DNA of 64,000 bases from positions 1,302,001-1,366,000 of the forward strand of contig NZ_CP038026.1 of assembly GCF_004421005.1 (NCBI RefSeq). Direction: 5' to 3'. Shown in pieces: positions 8,627 to 16,710 of this stretch. This DNA comes from Pseudoduganella plicata. Its GTDB lineage: Bacteria; Pseudomonadota; Gammaproteobacteria; Burkholderiales; Burkholderiaceae_D. Within the stretch, counting starts at the first letter, position 1, and every line of letters starts with the position of its first letter. A model generated the notes under the pieces. The model was not told the DNA's origin. It worked only from the letters and a program-made list of their open reading frames with translations, and did no database searches. Position numbers and translations under genes: made by a program.

Positions 8627-9529
8627 ATGCGTATCGCCACCACCCAATACCAGGCCACGATGGCCCGTTCGCTCGAGCTGAACCAGACCATGGTGTCGCG
8701 TCTCTCACAGCAAATGGCTACCGGCAACAAGATCTCCGTGCCGTCGGACGATCCCATCACGAACGTGCGCATTTCGCGCCTGAACCGCGAGGAAGCCATT
8801 GTCGGCCAGTACCGCGAGAATATCGGGGCCGTCAAGATCCGCCTGGCCAAGAACGAAACCTACCTGACGGGCATGGTCAACGATCTCGGCGCCGTGCACG
8901 ACCAGATGGTCTGGGCCGCCGACGGCAGCAACACGCCGGACGACCTGCACGCGATGGTGGAGAGCCTGGAAGCGCTGCGCGACAGCATCCTGTACAGCGC
9001 CAACACGCGCGATCAGGAAGGCAAGTACATCTTCTCCGGCACGGAGACGACCAAGGCGCCGATCGTGCTGGCCGCCGACGGCGTCAGCTACACGTATGCC
9101 GGCAATACGAAGGAACAGAAGGTCGTGGTCGGCAACGGCATCACGCAGGCCGTCAACGTGAATGTCTCCGGCGTCGAGGCGCTGCTGACCAACCTGAACA
9201 AGACCATCGAAGCGCTGCGCACGACGACCACCCGTTCGTCGGCGGAGCCGCTGAAGAGCATGATCAGCGGCACGATGGACACGATCCAGGCGGGGCAGGA
9301 TGCGCTGGCGGGCAAGATCGCCAAGTTCGGCGGCGCGCAGACGGTGCTGGGTACGCTCGACAGCAACCACGCCAACGTCAGCCTGTCGAACAATACCGCC
9401 CGGCATGATCTGTCGGCGCTGGACTACGGTGTGGCTTCGACCGAACTGGCGGGCTACAATATGGCCTTGCAGGCCAGCTATCAGTCGTACTCGAAGATCA
9501 GCAACCTATCGCTGTTCAATGTCCTCTGA
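8627..9529 (+). CDS. flgL: Flagellar hook-associated protein 3 FlgL
   Basis: 300 residues. The N-terminus RIATTQYQATMARSLELNQT with LSQQMATGNKISVPSDDPIT and the C-terminus TELAGYNMALQASYQSYSKI resemble flagellin ends and match FlgL. It is the second hook-filament junction protein. It follows flgK after 10 bases with a GGAGCACGTC ribosome binding region. Confidence 0.94.
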   Translation: MRIATTQYQATMARSLELNQTMVSRLSQQMATGNKISVPSDDPITNVRISRLNREEAIVGQYRENIGAVKIRLAKNETYLTGMVNDLGAVHDQMVWAADGSNTPDDLHAMVESLEALRDSILYSANTRDQEGKYIFSGTETTKAPIVLAADGVSYTYAGNTKEQKVVVGNGITQAVNVNVSGVEALLTNLNKTIEALRTTTTRSSAEPLKSMISGTMDTIQAGQDALAGKIAKFGGAQTVLGTLDSNHANVSLSNNTARHDLSALDYGVASTELAGYNMALQASYQSYSKISNLSLFNVL

Positions 9530-9616
9530 CGTTACCGGATCGTCGCTCTGCTTCAACGGCCCGCCGTGCCGCAATACGGCAACCTGATCATGTAGTTCTA
9601 TCGTACTGTCACCGCC

Positions 9617-10657
9617 ATGCAAATCATCCAGCGCTCAAGTTCCACCGGCATCGCCACGGACACCACCGGCTCAGCTACCGCACTGGATGCCGCTGGCCTG
9701 AAAAACGCCGGCGTCGGCAAAGACCCCGCATCGCCGCAGGAGCCGGGCGCGCCCGCGCCGCTGCGCCGCGGCCTCAGCAACTGGGACCAGCCGCTGCAAG
9801 GCGATATTTCCGGTGCCCAGCAGGCCATCGACTTCCTGGAGCAGAGCGCGGCGCAGCTGCGCTCGCTCAAGACCGACCTGTCGGCCAAGCTGGCCGCGCG
9901 GCAGTTGCGCGACGGCCAGGTGGAGCAGCAGGTGCGCCAGTTTGGCGAAACGTGGCGCGCGCGCCGCGAAGCCACCGGCGGCAAGCTCGATGCGCGGCTG
10001 AACTTCTCGAAATCCGAACCGGCCAGCCAGCGCTTTTCCGTGCGCGGCATGAACCTGGCCAACCTGCGCAATGGCGCGCGCGAAACGCTGGCCGTTTCGG
10101 TAGGCGGCGGCACGCAGGGCCTGCGCTCGGTACACCTGTCGCCCGGCCTGACGGACGGCGAAATCGTCAGCCGCTTCGACCAGGCGCTGGCGCCGGCCGG
10201 CGTACGCGTGTCGATGGGCCAGGATGGCGAGCTGACGTTCGCGACGGACGAAGCGAACTGGCCCGGTGTGCGCGACTCGTTTGCCGTGCAGGGCAGCGGC
10301 ATCCGCTTCCCCACCGGCCAGCTGAACCGCCTGAAGGCGGAAGCGGAGGCGCCGGCGCTGGCCCCGGAAAACTGGGGCACGGGCGATATCGAAACGATGC
10401 GCGAGACGCTGCAGCAGGTCATGCAGGCGCTGTCGCGGGTCGAGGCTGCGCTGGCGAAAGTACGCCAGGAGCTGAACGACGCGCAACTGCGCGCCGAAAC
10501 GAGCATGCCGAAAATGGAAGTGGCCGGCGTCGAGGACATCGCGGACAAGTTCGCCACGATCGCCAAGGTGCCCGGCTACCAGTCGCTGCAGGCGTTGACG
10601 TCGGCGCTGGTCGGCATCAACCGCGACCGCGTCGTGTCGCTGCTCATGCTGCGCTGA
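9617..10657 (+). CDS. Conserved-looking protein downstream of flgL, with a hook-protein-like segment
   Basis: 346 residues, function not recognised. Residues about 60-120 are predicted coiled coil (many Gln, Leu, Arg). The middle part, about 135-235, has NLRNGARETLAVSVGGGTQG, TDGEIVSRFDQALAPAGVRV and GELTFATDEANWPGV. This is the rhythm of the flagellin/FliD IN motif repeat (short beta hairpin, an IVSRF-type helix, then GELTF). Residues 255-300 form another coiled coil. There is no signal peptide. It follows flgL after 87 bases in the same direction and overlaps the 3' end of the convergent GGDEF/EAL gene by 14 bases. A flagellar chaperone or a filament-associated part is possible, but this is inference. 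Confidence 0.7.
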   Translation: MQIIQRSSSTGIATDTTGSATALDAAGLKNAGVGKDPASPQEPGAPAPLRRGLSNWDQPLQGDISGAQQAIDFLEQSAAQLRSLKTDLSAKLAARQLRDGQVEQQVRQFGETWRARREATGGKLDARLNFSKSEPASQRFSVRGMNLANLRNGARETLAVSVGGGTQGLRSVHLSPGLTDGEIVSRFDQALAPAGVRVSMGQDGELTFATDEANWPGVRDSFAVQGSGIRFPTGQLNRLKAEAEAPALAPENWGTGDIETMRETLQQVMQALSRVEAALAKVRQELNDAQLRAETSMPKMEVAGVEDIADKFATIAKVPGYQSLQALTSALVGINRDRVVSLLMLR

Positions 10658-12977
10658 TGCCGGAATCGGCCACGTCGGCGAGCGCCACGGCCGCCGCGCC
10701 GGCGCGGGCCCCGGCATTCATGCCGACGCCGCCGTCGGCCGTCAGCGCCGGCGTAGCGCCCGTCCGTACTAGTGCCAGCAGTTGCGCCGCGGGTGCCGGA
10801 CGCGCGATCACATAGCCCTGCGCATAGTCGCAGCCGGCCGCCCGCAGCAGCGCCAGCTGCGCTTCGCTTTCCACTCCTTCCGCCACCACCTCAAGACCGA
10901 GCTTGTGCGCCAGCAGGATGATGGCTTCGCACAGCGCCAGGTCGCCGCCATTGCCCTCGCCTTCGCTGTCGCCGTTGCCGGCGTGGTCCGCATTGCCTGT
11001 CAGGCCGGCCACGAAACTGCGATCGATCTTGAGGTAGTCGATATCGAATTTCTTCAGCTGCGCCAGCGCCGAGTGGCCCGTGCCGAAGTCGTCCAGCGCC
11101 ACCTGCAGCCCCATTGCCCGCAGCCGGCGCAGCTGTTCCAGCGCCTCGCCCGCCGGTTCGTTCAGCAGGTCTTCCGGCACGTCGATGACGATGCTGCGCG
11201 GCGGCAGGGCCAGGCTGTCCAGATAGCTGCGCCACGCCTGGGTGTCCGCCAATAACTGGCCGGGCGACTGGTTGATGCTGACCTGAAACGGGCGGCCCAG
11301 CTCGCGCTGCCAGGCCAGCACCTGGTCGGCCGCCTGACGGAACGCCCAGTCGCCGATCTCCTGCAACACACCGGACGATTGCGCATCGGCGATGAAGTCG
11401 GCCGGCGCAAGCAGGCCGCGCTCCGGGTGATGCCAGCGCAGCAGCGCCTCGGCCCGCTCGATGCCGCCGCTCTTGAGGTTGATGATGGGCTGGTAGTACA
11501 GCTCGAATTCCTGGCGCGCGGCGGCGCGGCGCAGCTCGCCTGCCAGGCGCAGCCGCTGCTGCGCGGCCGCCTGCATGTCCGGCGTAAAGTAGCTGTAGCG
11601 GTTGCGTCCGCCGTTCTTGGCCGCGTACATCGCCTGATCGGCATGGCGCAACAGCTCTTCGGCATCGGCCGCGTCCGACGGGTACAGCGCGACGCCGACG
11701 CTGCCGGAGATCAGCCCCTGCTGCCCGGACAGGTCGAATGGCCGGTTCAGCACTTCGATGACGTGTTCCGCCACCCGCTCGGCATCCTGCACGTGCGTCA
11801 GGCCGGGCAGGATGGCCACGAATTCATCGCCGCCGATGCGCGCCACCGTGTCCGTCGCACGCATGCAGGCGCCGATGCGGCGGGCGGCCTCGACCAGCAG
11901 GTTGTCGCCCTGCTGGTGGCCGAAGCTGTCGTTGATCTGCTTGAAGCCGTCCAGGTCGATGAACAGCAGCGCCAGGTAGACGGCGTCGCGCCGCGCCTTG
12001 CGCATTTCATGGCGCAGCCGTTCCTGGAACATATTGCGGTTCGGCAGCCCCGTCAGCGCGTCGAAATTGGCCTGGTGCCAGGCCAGCTCGACCGATTCCT
12101 TGTGCTGCGTGATGTCGCTGACCAGCGCCAGCGCGCCCAGGTAGCCGCCGTGGGCATCGAAGATGGGGCTGGTGGCCAGGCGCGCCCACAGTTCGCTGCC
12201 GTCGCGGCGGATGAACTTGAACTCGCGCCGCTCCGGCATGCCCTGCTGGCGCCGCGCGATATTGCGTTCCAGGATCGAGCGCCCTTCCGCATCCATGAAA
12301 CGCACCAGCGGCTGCTCCAGCATCTCCTCGATCCGGTAGCCCAGCATGTCCGCCATGCGCGGGTTGACGAACGTGGTGCGCGCTGCCGCATCCAGTTCCC
12401 AGATGCCCTCGCCGGCGGATTGGACGATGCGCCGGAAGCGTTCTTCGCTCTTTTCCAGCGCGGCGAGGCGCCCCTCGGCCGGCTCTGCCGTGATACGCAC
12501 GTGTTCGCCATCGGCACTGCCGACCAGCGTGACAGGAAAGCCGGGCGCGCCACGACTGGGCTGCAGTTGCAGCTGGCAGCGCACCGGCGTCGGGCTGCCG
12601 AGGGCGCAGGCGAAGAAGGCGTCGAAGTCAGACAGGAAGCGCTGCGCCACGAAGCCGCGCAGGCGGTGCCGGGCGGCCGACAGCCTGTCGATGCCGAGCT
12701 GGCTGGCGCCGACGAGGTTCGTTTGCAGGACGGTCGTATCGCTGTCGAGCAGGAAGCAGCCGACCGGGGCAAGCAGGGTCAGTTCGCCGAAAAGCGCGCC
12801 CGCGCTGTCGTCCGGCTGCGCCGACGTGCCGGGCTGGGTCGGGGCTGCGGCGCCACCCCCGATCGCCATCAGCAGAACCTCCTGCTGCAGCATGCCGGCA
12901 AGCGTGCGAGGGCCAGGGGCGACATCGGCCGTGACCGGAAAAGTCTCGTTTGCCGCTGTGCGATCCTTGTTGTCCAT
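10644..12977 (-). CDS. PAS-GGDEF-EAL bifunctional cyclic di-GMP protein
   Basis: 777 residues from the ATG at 12975-12977, preceded by AGGGG. An alternative in-frame start 24 bases upstream has no site. An N-terminal PAS-like region and a second PAS with PAC (about residues 175-295) precede a GGDEF domain with the intact GGDEF signature at about 382-386. An RATD inhibitory I-site lies five residues before it. The EAL domain has EAL at about 510-512, plus DDFGTGHSAL and EVVAEGVES, so it looks catalytically competent. No membrane segment was seen, so it is probably a cytoplasmic sensor that tunes c-di-GMP. Its place beside the flagellar cluster suggests motility control. Confidence 0.93.
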   Translation of the reverse strand: MDNKDRTAANETFPVTADVAPGPRTLAGMLQQEVLLMAIGGGAAAPTQPGTSAQPDDSAGALFGELTLLAPVGCFLLDSDTTVLQTNLVGASQLGIDRLSAARHRLRGFVAQRFLSDFDAFFACALGSPTPVRCQLQLQPSRGAPGFPVTLVGSADGEHVRITAEPAEGRLAALEKSEERFRRIVQSAGEGIWELDAAARTTFVNPRMADMLGYRIEEMLEQPLVRFMDAEGRSILERNIARRQQGMPERREFKFIRRDGSELWARLATSPIFDAHGGYLGALALVSDITQHKESVELAWHQANFDALTGLPNRNMFQERLRHEMRKARRDAVYLALLFIDLDGFKQINDSFGHQQGDNLLVEAARRIGACMRATDTVARIGGDEFVAILPGLTHVQDAERVAEHVIEVLNRPFDLSGQQGLISGSVGVALYPSDAADAEELLRHADQAMYAAKNGGRNRYSYFTPDMQAAAQQRLRLAGELRRAAARQEFELYYQPIINLKSGGIERAEALLRWHHPERGLLAPADFIADAQSSGVLQEIGDWAFRQAADQVLAWQRELGRPFQVSINQSPGQLLADTQAWRSYLDSLALPPRSIVIDVPEDLLNEPAGEALEQLRRLRAMGLQVALDDFGTGHSALAQLKKFDIDYLKIDRSFVAGLTGNADHAGNGDSEGEGNGGDLALCEAIILLAHKLGLEVVAEGVESEAQLALLRAAGCDYAQGYVIARPAPAAQLLALVRTGATPALTADGGVGMNAGARAGAAAVALADVADSGISAA

Positions 12978-13108
12978 AATTCCCCTGGAACCGAGCGCCA
13001 TACATTCGCCGTACCGATGGCTGCCCGGCCCTGCCGAGCATGCAATTCAGCCTACCATGCACAATTGAACTCGTCGAGCGCTGGCGTGCAGGCAACAAGC
13101 AGCGGGGA

Positions 13109-13525
13109 TCAGCCCATCCGGCCGCGGCCGAAATTATGACCGACAACGAGTGTCGTGCTGGCGATCAGGCTGGACAGGCCCATGATGAGCTGGATCAGCT
13201 TGTCGTCCGGCAGCACCCACGTGCTGCCCTTTGGCGGCTCCGTCCGGGCCACCGCGACAATCAGTGGCGCCACCCATTCGGCGTCCGGCGTAACATCGAG
13301 CACGATCGCGTTGTCCGGCGTTTGCATGTAGATGTCGCCGCCTTCGGCAAGCGTAAACCGGACGCCGTAGCCCGTCTCGTTCGGCCGGATATGTTCCTGC
13401 AGCGCGAGGTTGTGCTCGGCAATCCACAGTTCGACGTCGGCGGGGGTTTCCAACCCCGTCCACGGCACGGGCCGGAAGCGGGGGCGCGCGTCGTCGCGGT
13501 CATCCTGATCTGATTTGTCCTGCAT
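13109..13525 (-). CDS. Hypothetical protein with C-terminal hydrophobic segment
   Basis: About 138 residues from the ATG at 13525 (MQDKSDQDDRDDARPRF); a GTG 48 bases upstream is also in frame. The acidic N-terminus is followed by TGLETPADVELWIAEHNLAL and a beta-rich middle. The C-terminus has KLIQLIMGLSSLIASTTLVV, a single hydrophobic helix that may anchor it in the membrane. No clear ribosome binding site was found. Family not recognised. It lies divergent from the DUF3460 gene. Confidence 0.6.
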   Translation of the reverse strand: MQDKSDQDDRDDARPRFRPVPWTGLETPADVELWIAEHNLALQEHIRPNETGYGVRFTLAEGGDIYMQTPDNAIVLDVTPDAEWVAPLIVAVARTEPPKGSTWVLPDDKLIQLIMGLSSLIASTTLVVGHNFGRGRMG

Positions 13526-13604
13526 GAAGTGTTCTGTCTGGTTAGGGCAAGGGCCGCGCGAGGCTGTCGCCACGGGCCCGCAGTGTAACCGATTGAAGGA
13601 GAAA

Positions 13605-13793
13605 ATGATGAAGATGAAGAATTATGTTTCGGAGTTCGAAGCCTTCCTGGAAGGCTACAAGGAGACGCACCCCAACGTCGAAGAAGACCAGCGCCGCGGC
13701 TGGAAGATCTGGTGGGACCACCGCCTGGACCTTGACGCGGTGGACCGGCAGAAGAAGGACAGCGTGCCGCCGAATCCCTATTACTACAGCTGA
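13605..13793 (+). CDS. DUF3460 family small protein
   Basis: 62 residues (start MMKMKNYVSEFEAFLEGYKE). The pattern SEF..FL..YK...P..EE.QR.G...WWD...DLD...RQK...V...PYYY matches the DUF3460 family of about 60-residue betaproteobacterial proteins with unknown function. A GAAGGAGAA site lies just before the ATG at 13605; a second ATG three bases on is equally possible. A 23-bp inverted-repeat terminator follows at 13826-13889. Confidence 0.8.
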   Translation: MMKMKNYVSEFEAFLEGYKETHPNVEEDQRRGWKIWWDHRLDLDAVDRQKKDSVPPNPYYYS

Positions 13794-13825
13794 AGCAAAA
13801 TCCGGGACAGACCCGCGTCCGTATA

Positions 13826-13973
13826 AAAACCGGTGCCAGGCTCCGATTAGTCATTAGTCAAATCAAAATCGGAGCCTGGCACCGGTTTTAATCGGAGCAT
13901 GGCACCGGTTTTTTCTCAAATCGGAGCCTGGCACCGGTTTTATTCATTCAAATTGCAGCCTGGCACCGGTTTT
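13826..13973. repeat. Cluster of five 23-bp GGAGCCTGGCACCGG repeats
   Basis: The unit is AATCGGAGCCTGGCACCGGT followed by TTT. One copy is inverted (13826-13848). Four are direct: 13867-13889, 13890-13912 (one change, CAT for CCT), 13919-13941, and 13951-13973 (start AATTGCAG). The inverted copy and the first direct copy are perfect complements over 23 bp with an 18-base loop and end in Ts, so they can fold into a strong + strand terminator after the DUF3460 gene. Spacers are irregular (0-18 bases), so it is not a CRISPR array. Confidence 0.85.
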
Positions 13974-13983
13974 CTTGGCAACG

Positions 13984-14619
13984 TCAGCCTTTCCAGGTGC
14001 GCTTGAGGCCCGTGTCCGCATGAATCCAGCCGCCGCGTGGTCCGCCGCGGTAGTAGAACCCCACGCCGCCCTGGCGGAAGCTTTTCACCAGGCCGCCCAG
14101 CACTTCCTCGTTCAGGTTGGCGATGCGCACGTCGGCCGCCTTCCCTTCCATGTGCAGCGATTGGCGCGCCGCCGGTATGCCCTGTTCGCGCAGGCGCTGG
14201 TTCGATGCTGGCGTGCGGTAGCCGGACAGGATCTCGATCGGGCTGTCGATGCCGTAACGGGCCACGAACGCCTGTGCGCCCCACAGCGTTTCCAGCAGCT
14301 TCGGATCGATCGGCGCCGTCTCCTTGCCGTTCACGTCGCGCAGCAGATGGCACAGCTGCTCGTAGGCGGAGTCGATGACTTCGCCATCGCGCCAGTACAG
14401 CACGGAGGCTTTTTCGCCGCTCTGTGGCCGGGTGACCGTCAGCGTGCGCGGCTTGACCCAGAACTCGAGATCGAGCGCCTGGGCATCGAAGATGTCAGGG
14501 GGCGGCTGCAGGTTGTCCTGTGCCGCCCGGGCCGGGGCCAGGCCGACCAGCGGCGCCCCGATGAAACTCGCGGCCGTAAGGCCGAGTGTCTTGCTTAAAA
14601 ATGTTCTGCGCGTAGCCAT
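13984..14619 (-). CDS. Tat-exported DUF882 / MepK-like M15 murein endopeptidase
   Basis: 211 residues. The N-terminus TRRTFLSK with a following hydrophobic stretch and an AxA-type end (APARAAQ) is a twin-arginine signal. The domain has GYRTPASNQRLREQ, SLHMEGKAADVRI and the C-terminal WIHADTG, the zinc-binding His/Asp pattern of the DUF882 (YcbK/MepK) peptidases that cut peptidoglycan cross-links. It probably acts in the periplasm on wall growth. It stands alone in the leftward direction, and its 3' end adjoins the 23-bp repeat cluster. Confidence 0.88.
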   Translation of the reverse strand: MATRRTFLSKTLGLTAASFIGAPLVGLAPARAAQDNLQPPPDIFDAQALDLEFWVKPRTLTVTRPQSGEKASVLYWRDGEVIDSAYEQLCHLLRDVNGKETAPIDPKLLETLWGAQAFVARYGIDSPIEILSGYRTPASNQRLREQGIPAARQSLHMEGKAADVRIANLNEEVLGGLVKSFRQGGVGFYYRGGPRGGWIHADTGLKRTWKG

Positions 14620-14754
14620 GGCTATCCCAATGAAGCGGAATCGTCCGTAACTATAGCCGATCGGCGCCGAACTTGAGAAATCACTTTAAGTGTGTGGCCG
14701 TTTGCGCAACCGCCGCCGCCGCTGTTTTAAGCCACGATTAAGTCAGGGCGGCAG

Positions 14755-15573
14755 TTACGCTGCGGCGCGGGCCACCGGACCGGGCAGTTGTGCACGGGGT
14801 AGGTCCAGCGCATAGCCTTGCACCAGCGGTATGTGCGCGGCGTGGTCGGCAATGGCACGCAGCGCCGTCAATGCTTCGGGCCGCTCGGCATGGTGGAACA
14901 GCACGCGCCCGCCGGACGCTCCCATCGCGTCGACCAGTTTCGCCAGCCCTTCTCCGTCGCGCGCCGCGCGGGCATCGAAACGCACGATGTCGGGCCGGAG
15001 CCGGTCGATCAGCCCAAGCCCTTCCTCCACGCCCGTCACCGTGACAGCAAAGCGGAAACCGTTGCGGCGGTAATTGTCCGCTACATAGTTCAGCAGCCAC
15101 GTCTGCTGCGGCACGGTTGCCGGCAGCTGCAGCACGATGCGGCCCAGCGGCAGCTCCAGCGCATCGAGGATGCGGCGGAACGCGAAGCCGTGGTTGCTGC
15201 TGACGGCGCTGAGCAGCCGTCCGTGCACGTTCAGGTGCAGGTCCGCGTCGAAGTGTCCGGTCTGCCGGAAAAAATTGATGGCGTGCAGCATGCGGCAGAG
15301 CCGGTCCAGTTCGATCGATTCGTCGTCGCTGGCGGCATGCTCCAGCAGGCGCCACAGCGACAACCCTTCATCCTCGTGCGATACGCCCCTTGCCAGTCCC
15401 TCGCAGGCCACGAGGGACCCGCTGTCGAGGGTGCGCACGGGCTGGAACACACTCGTCATGCTGCAGTTGAAGAAACGGCCATGGGCCCGGCCCGACGCGT
15501 CCAGCCACAGCGACGACGCATCGGCCCGTTGAGCGAGCCCTGCCAGATATTGATTGAGGATGGGATAGCGCAT
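14755..15573 (-). CDS. Degenerate EAL-domain protein (probably not a phosphodiesterase)
   Basis: 272 residues, covering just one EAL fold. SVFQPVRTLDSGSLVACEGL corresponds to the EAL signature region, but EAL is replaced by EGL (E58). The DDFG(T/A)G loop is replaced by TVTGVEEGLGLIDRL, and the late KxxxEGVE-type glutamate is missing (VLFHHAERPEAL). It resembles regulatory EAL proteins that bind partners rather than hydrolyse c-di-GMP. An AAAGG site precedes the ATG. Confidence 0.8.
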   Translation of the reverse strand: MRYPILNQYLAGLAQRADASSLWLDASGRAHGRFFNCSMTSVFQPVRTLDSGSLVACEGLARGVSHEDEGLSLWRLLEHAASDDESIELDRLCRMLHAINFFRQTGHFDADLHLNVHGRLLSAVSSNHGFAFRRILDALELPLGRIVLQLPATVPQQTWLLNYVADNYRRNGFRFAVTVTGVEEGLGLIDRLRPDIVRFDARAARDGEGLAKLVDAMGASGGRVLFHHAERPEALTALRAIADHAAHIPLVQGYALDLPRAQLPGPVARAAA

Positions 15574-15827
15574 TGCTGCCTTTCACAACAACATTGGATT
15601 GCAGCCAGCGTACGCGCGGGGGCATCGGCGGGAAACGAATCCTTTCGCCGTTCCTTATGCGCCGGATGAATAACCGTGCCCGGCCGTGCCTGCACCACGC
15701 CACGCCGGCACCGAAAGTTGACAGACAACAACACACATAAGCATATTGGAAAAGATTCGTTCACACGCCATGCGGGCACGGATATTGTTACCCTAACTCA
15801 ACATCATCAACGCGAAAGCGGTGTCCC

Positions 15828-16517
15828 ATGTGCCAGCTCCTCGGATTGAACAGCAGCCTTCCCGCCGCGCTCGGACCGTTCTTTGACGTGTTTGCCGAAC
15901 GGGGCGGCCGCACGGACGAACACAAGGACGGCTGGGGCATCGCCTTCCACAGCGGCAAACGCTGCCGCCTCTTTACCGACCACCGGGCCGCCATCGATTC
16001 GCCCCTGGCAGCGCGCATCCGCCGCCGCCCGCTGCGGGCCCGCAATATCCTGGCCCATATCCGCAAGGCCACGCAGGGCCGCATCGCGCTGGAAAACAGC
16101 CACCCGTTTGCCCGCCGCCTGTGGGACCAGACCTGGAGCTTCGCCCATAACGGCGACCTGAAGGGCTTTGCGCCGGCACCTGCCCTGTACCGCCCGCAAG
16201 GCGACACCGACAGCGAAGCGGCATTCTGCCACCTGCTGTCGCAGCTGGCCCGGCGCTTCCCCCACGGTGCCCCGGCACCCGCCGTACTGCGCGCCGCCAT
16301 GGCCGAAGTGGCCGCCGAGATCGCCACGCACGGCACCTTCAACTTCATCCTCTCCAACGGCGAAGCGCTCTTTGCGCACTGCTCCACCAACCTGCATTAC
16401 CGTCTCGAAGCCGGCAAGGCCATCGTTGCGACGCAGCCTGTCGACAGCATCGACGGCTGGATCGCGTTCGCGCCTGGCGAGCTGAAGGCGTTTGGCCGGG
16501 GGACACTGCGGGGCTGA
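15828..16517 (+). CDS. Class II glutamine amidotransferase (YafJ type)
   Basis: 229 residues. The start MCQLLGLNSS exposes Cys2, the N-terminal nucleophile of Ntn glutamine amidotransferases, after Met removal. DEHKDGWGIAF, ILAHIRKATQG and SFAHNGDLKGF are the conserved glutamine-binding blocks. No synthase domain is attached, as in YafJ/GATase_4 proteins, so the acceptor substrate is unknown. It lies 67 bases upstream of the short membrane peptide coupled to rodA. Confidence 0.88.
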   Translation: MCQLLGLNSSLPAALGPFFDVFAERGGRTDEHKDGWGIAFHSGKRCRLFTDHRAAIDSPLAARIRRRPLRARNILAHIRKATQGRIALENSHPFARRLWDQTWSFAHNGDLKGFAPAPALYRPQGDTDSEAAFCHLLSQLARRFPHGAPAPAVLRAAMAEVAAEIATHGTFNFILSNGEALFAHCSTNLHYRLEAGKAIVATQPVDSIDGWIAFAPGELKAFGRGTLRG

Positions 16518-16584
16518 CATTGCCGTGACGTTCGGACAAGGCGCGTCTTATAATGACGCGCCTGTCACTCCTCATCGCGCAGCC

Positions 16585-16710
16585 ATGCCGTCACCGTCCG
16601 ATCCCGCCAACGCCTGCTTCAAACGCCGCCTCGCTACCCTGGCCATTGTTTGCGCCGTCGGCATGGCCGTGCTGGCCGGCCGCGTCATCTGGCTGCAGGC
16701 ATTGCAGTGA
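16585..16710 (+). CDS. 41-residue membrane peptide resembling a PBP N-terminal anchor
   Basis: Sequence runs MPSPSDPANACFKRRLATLA then IVCAVGMAVLAGRVIWLQAL and Q. A basic patch, one transmembrane helix (about 18-35) and the ending LAGRVIWLQALQ match the pattern at the N-terminus of class B penicillin-binding proteins (PBP2/FtsI), where (L/G)GR..(Y/W)LQ follows the membrane helix. The catalytic part is absent. Its TGA (16708-16710) overlaps the GTG start of rodA (16707). No strong ribosome binding site is visible. It could be a remnant of mrdA or a small partner of the SEDS protein. Confidence 0.55.
   Translation: MPSPSDPANACFKRRLATLAIVCAVGMAVLAGRVIWLQALQ

Noticed and set aside
13826..13973. 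Possible CRISPR array.
   Set aside because: Spacers are 0-18 bases and irregular, one unit is inverted, and no cas genes are present. The units behave as terminator-like repeats.
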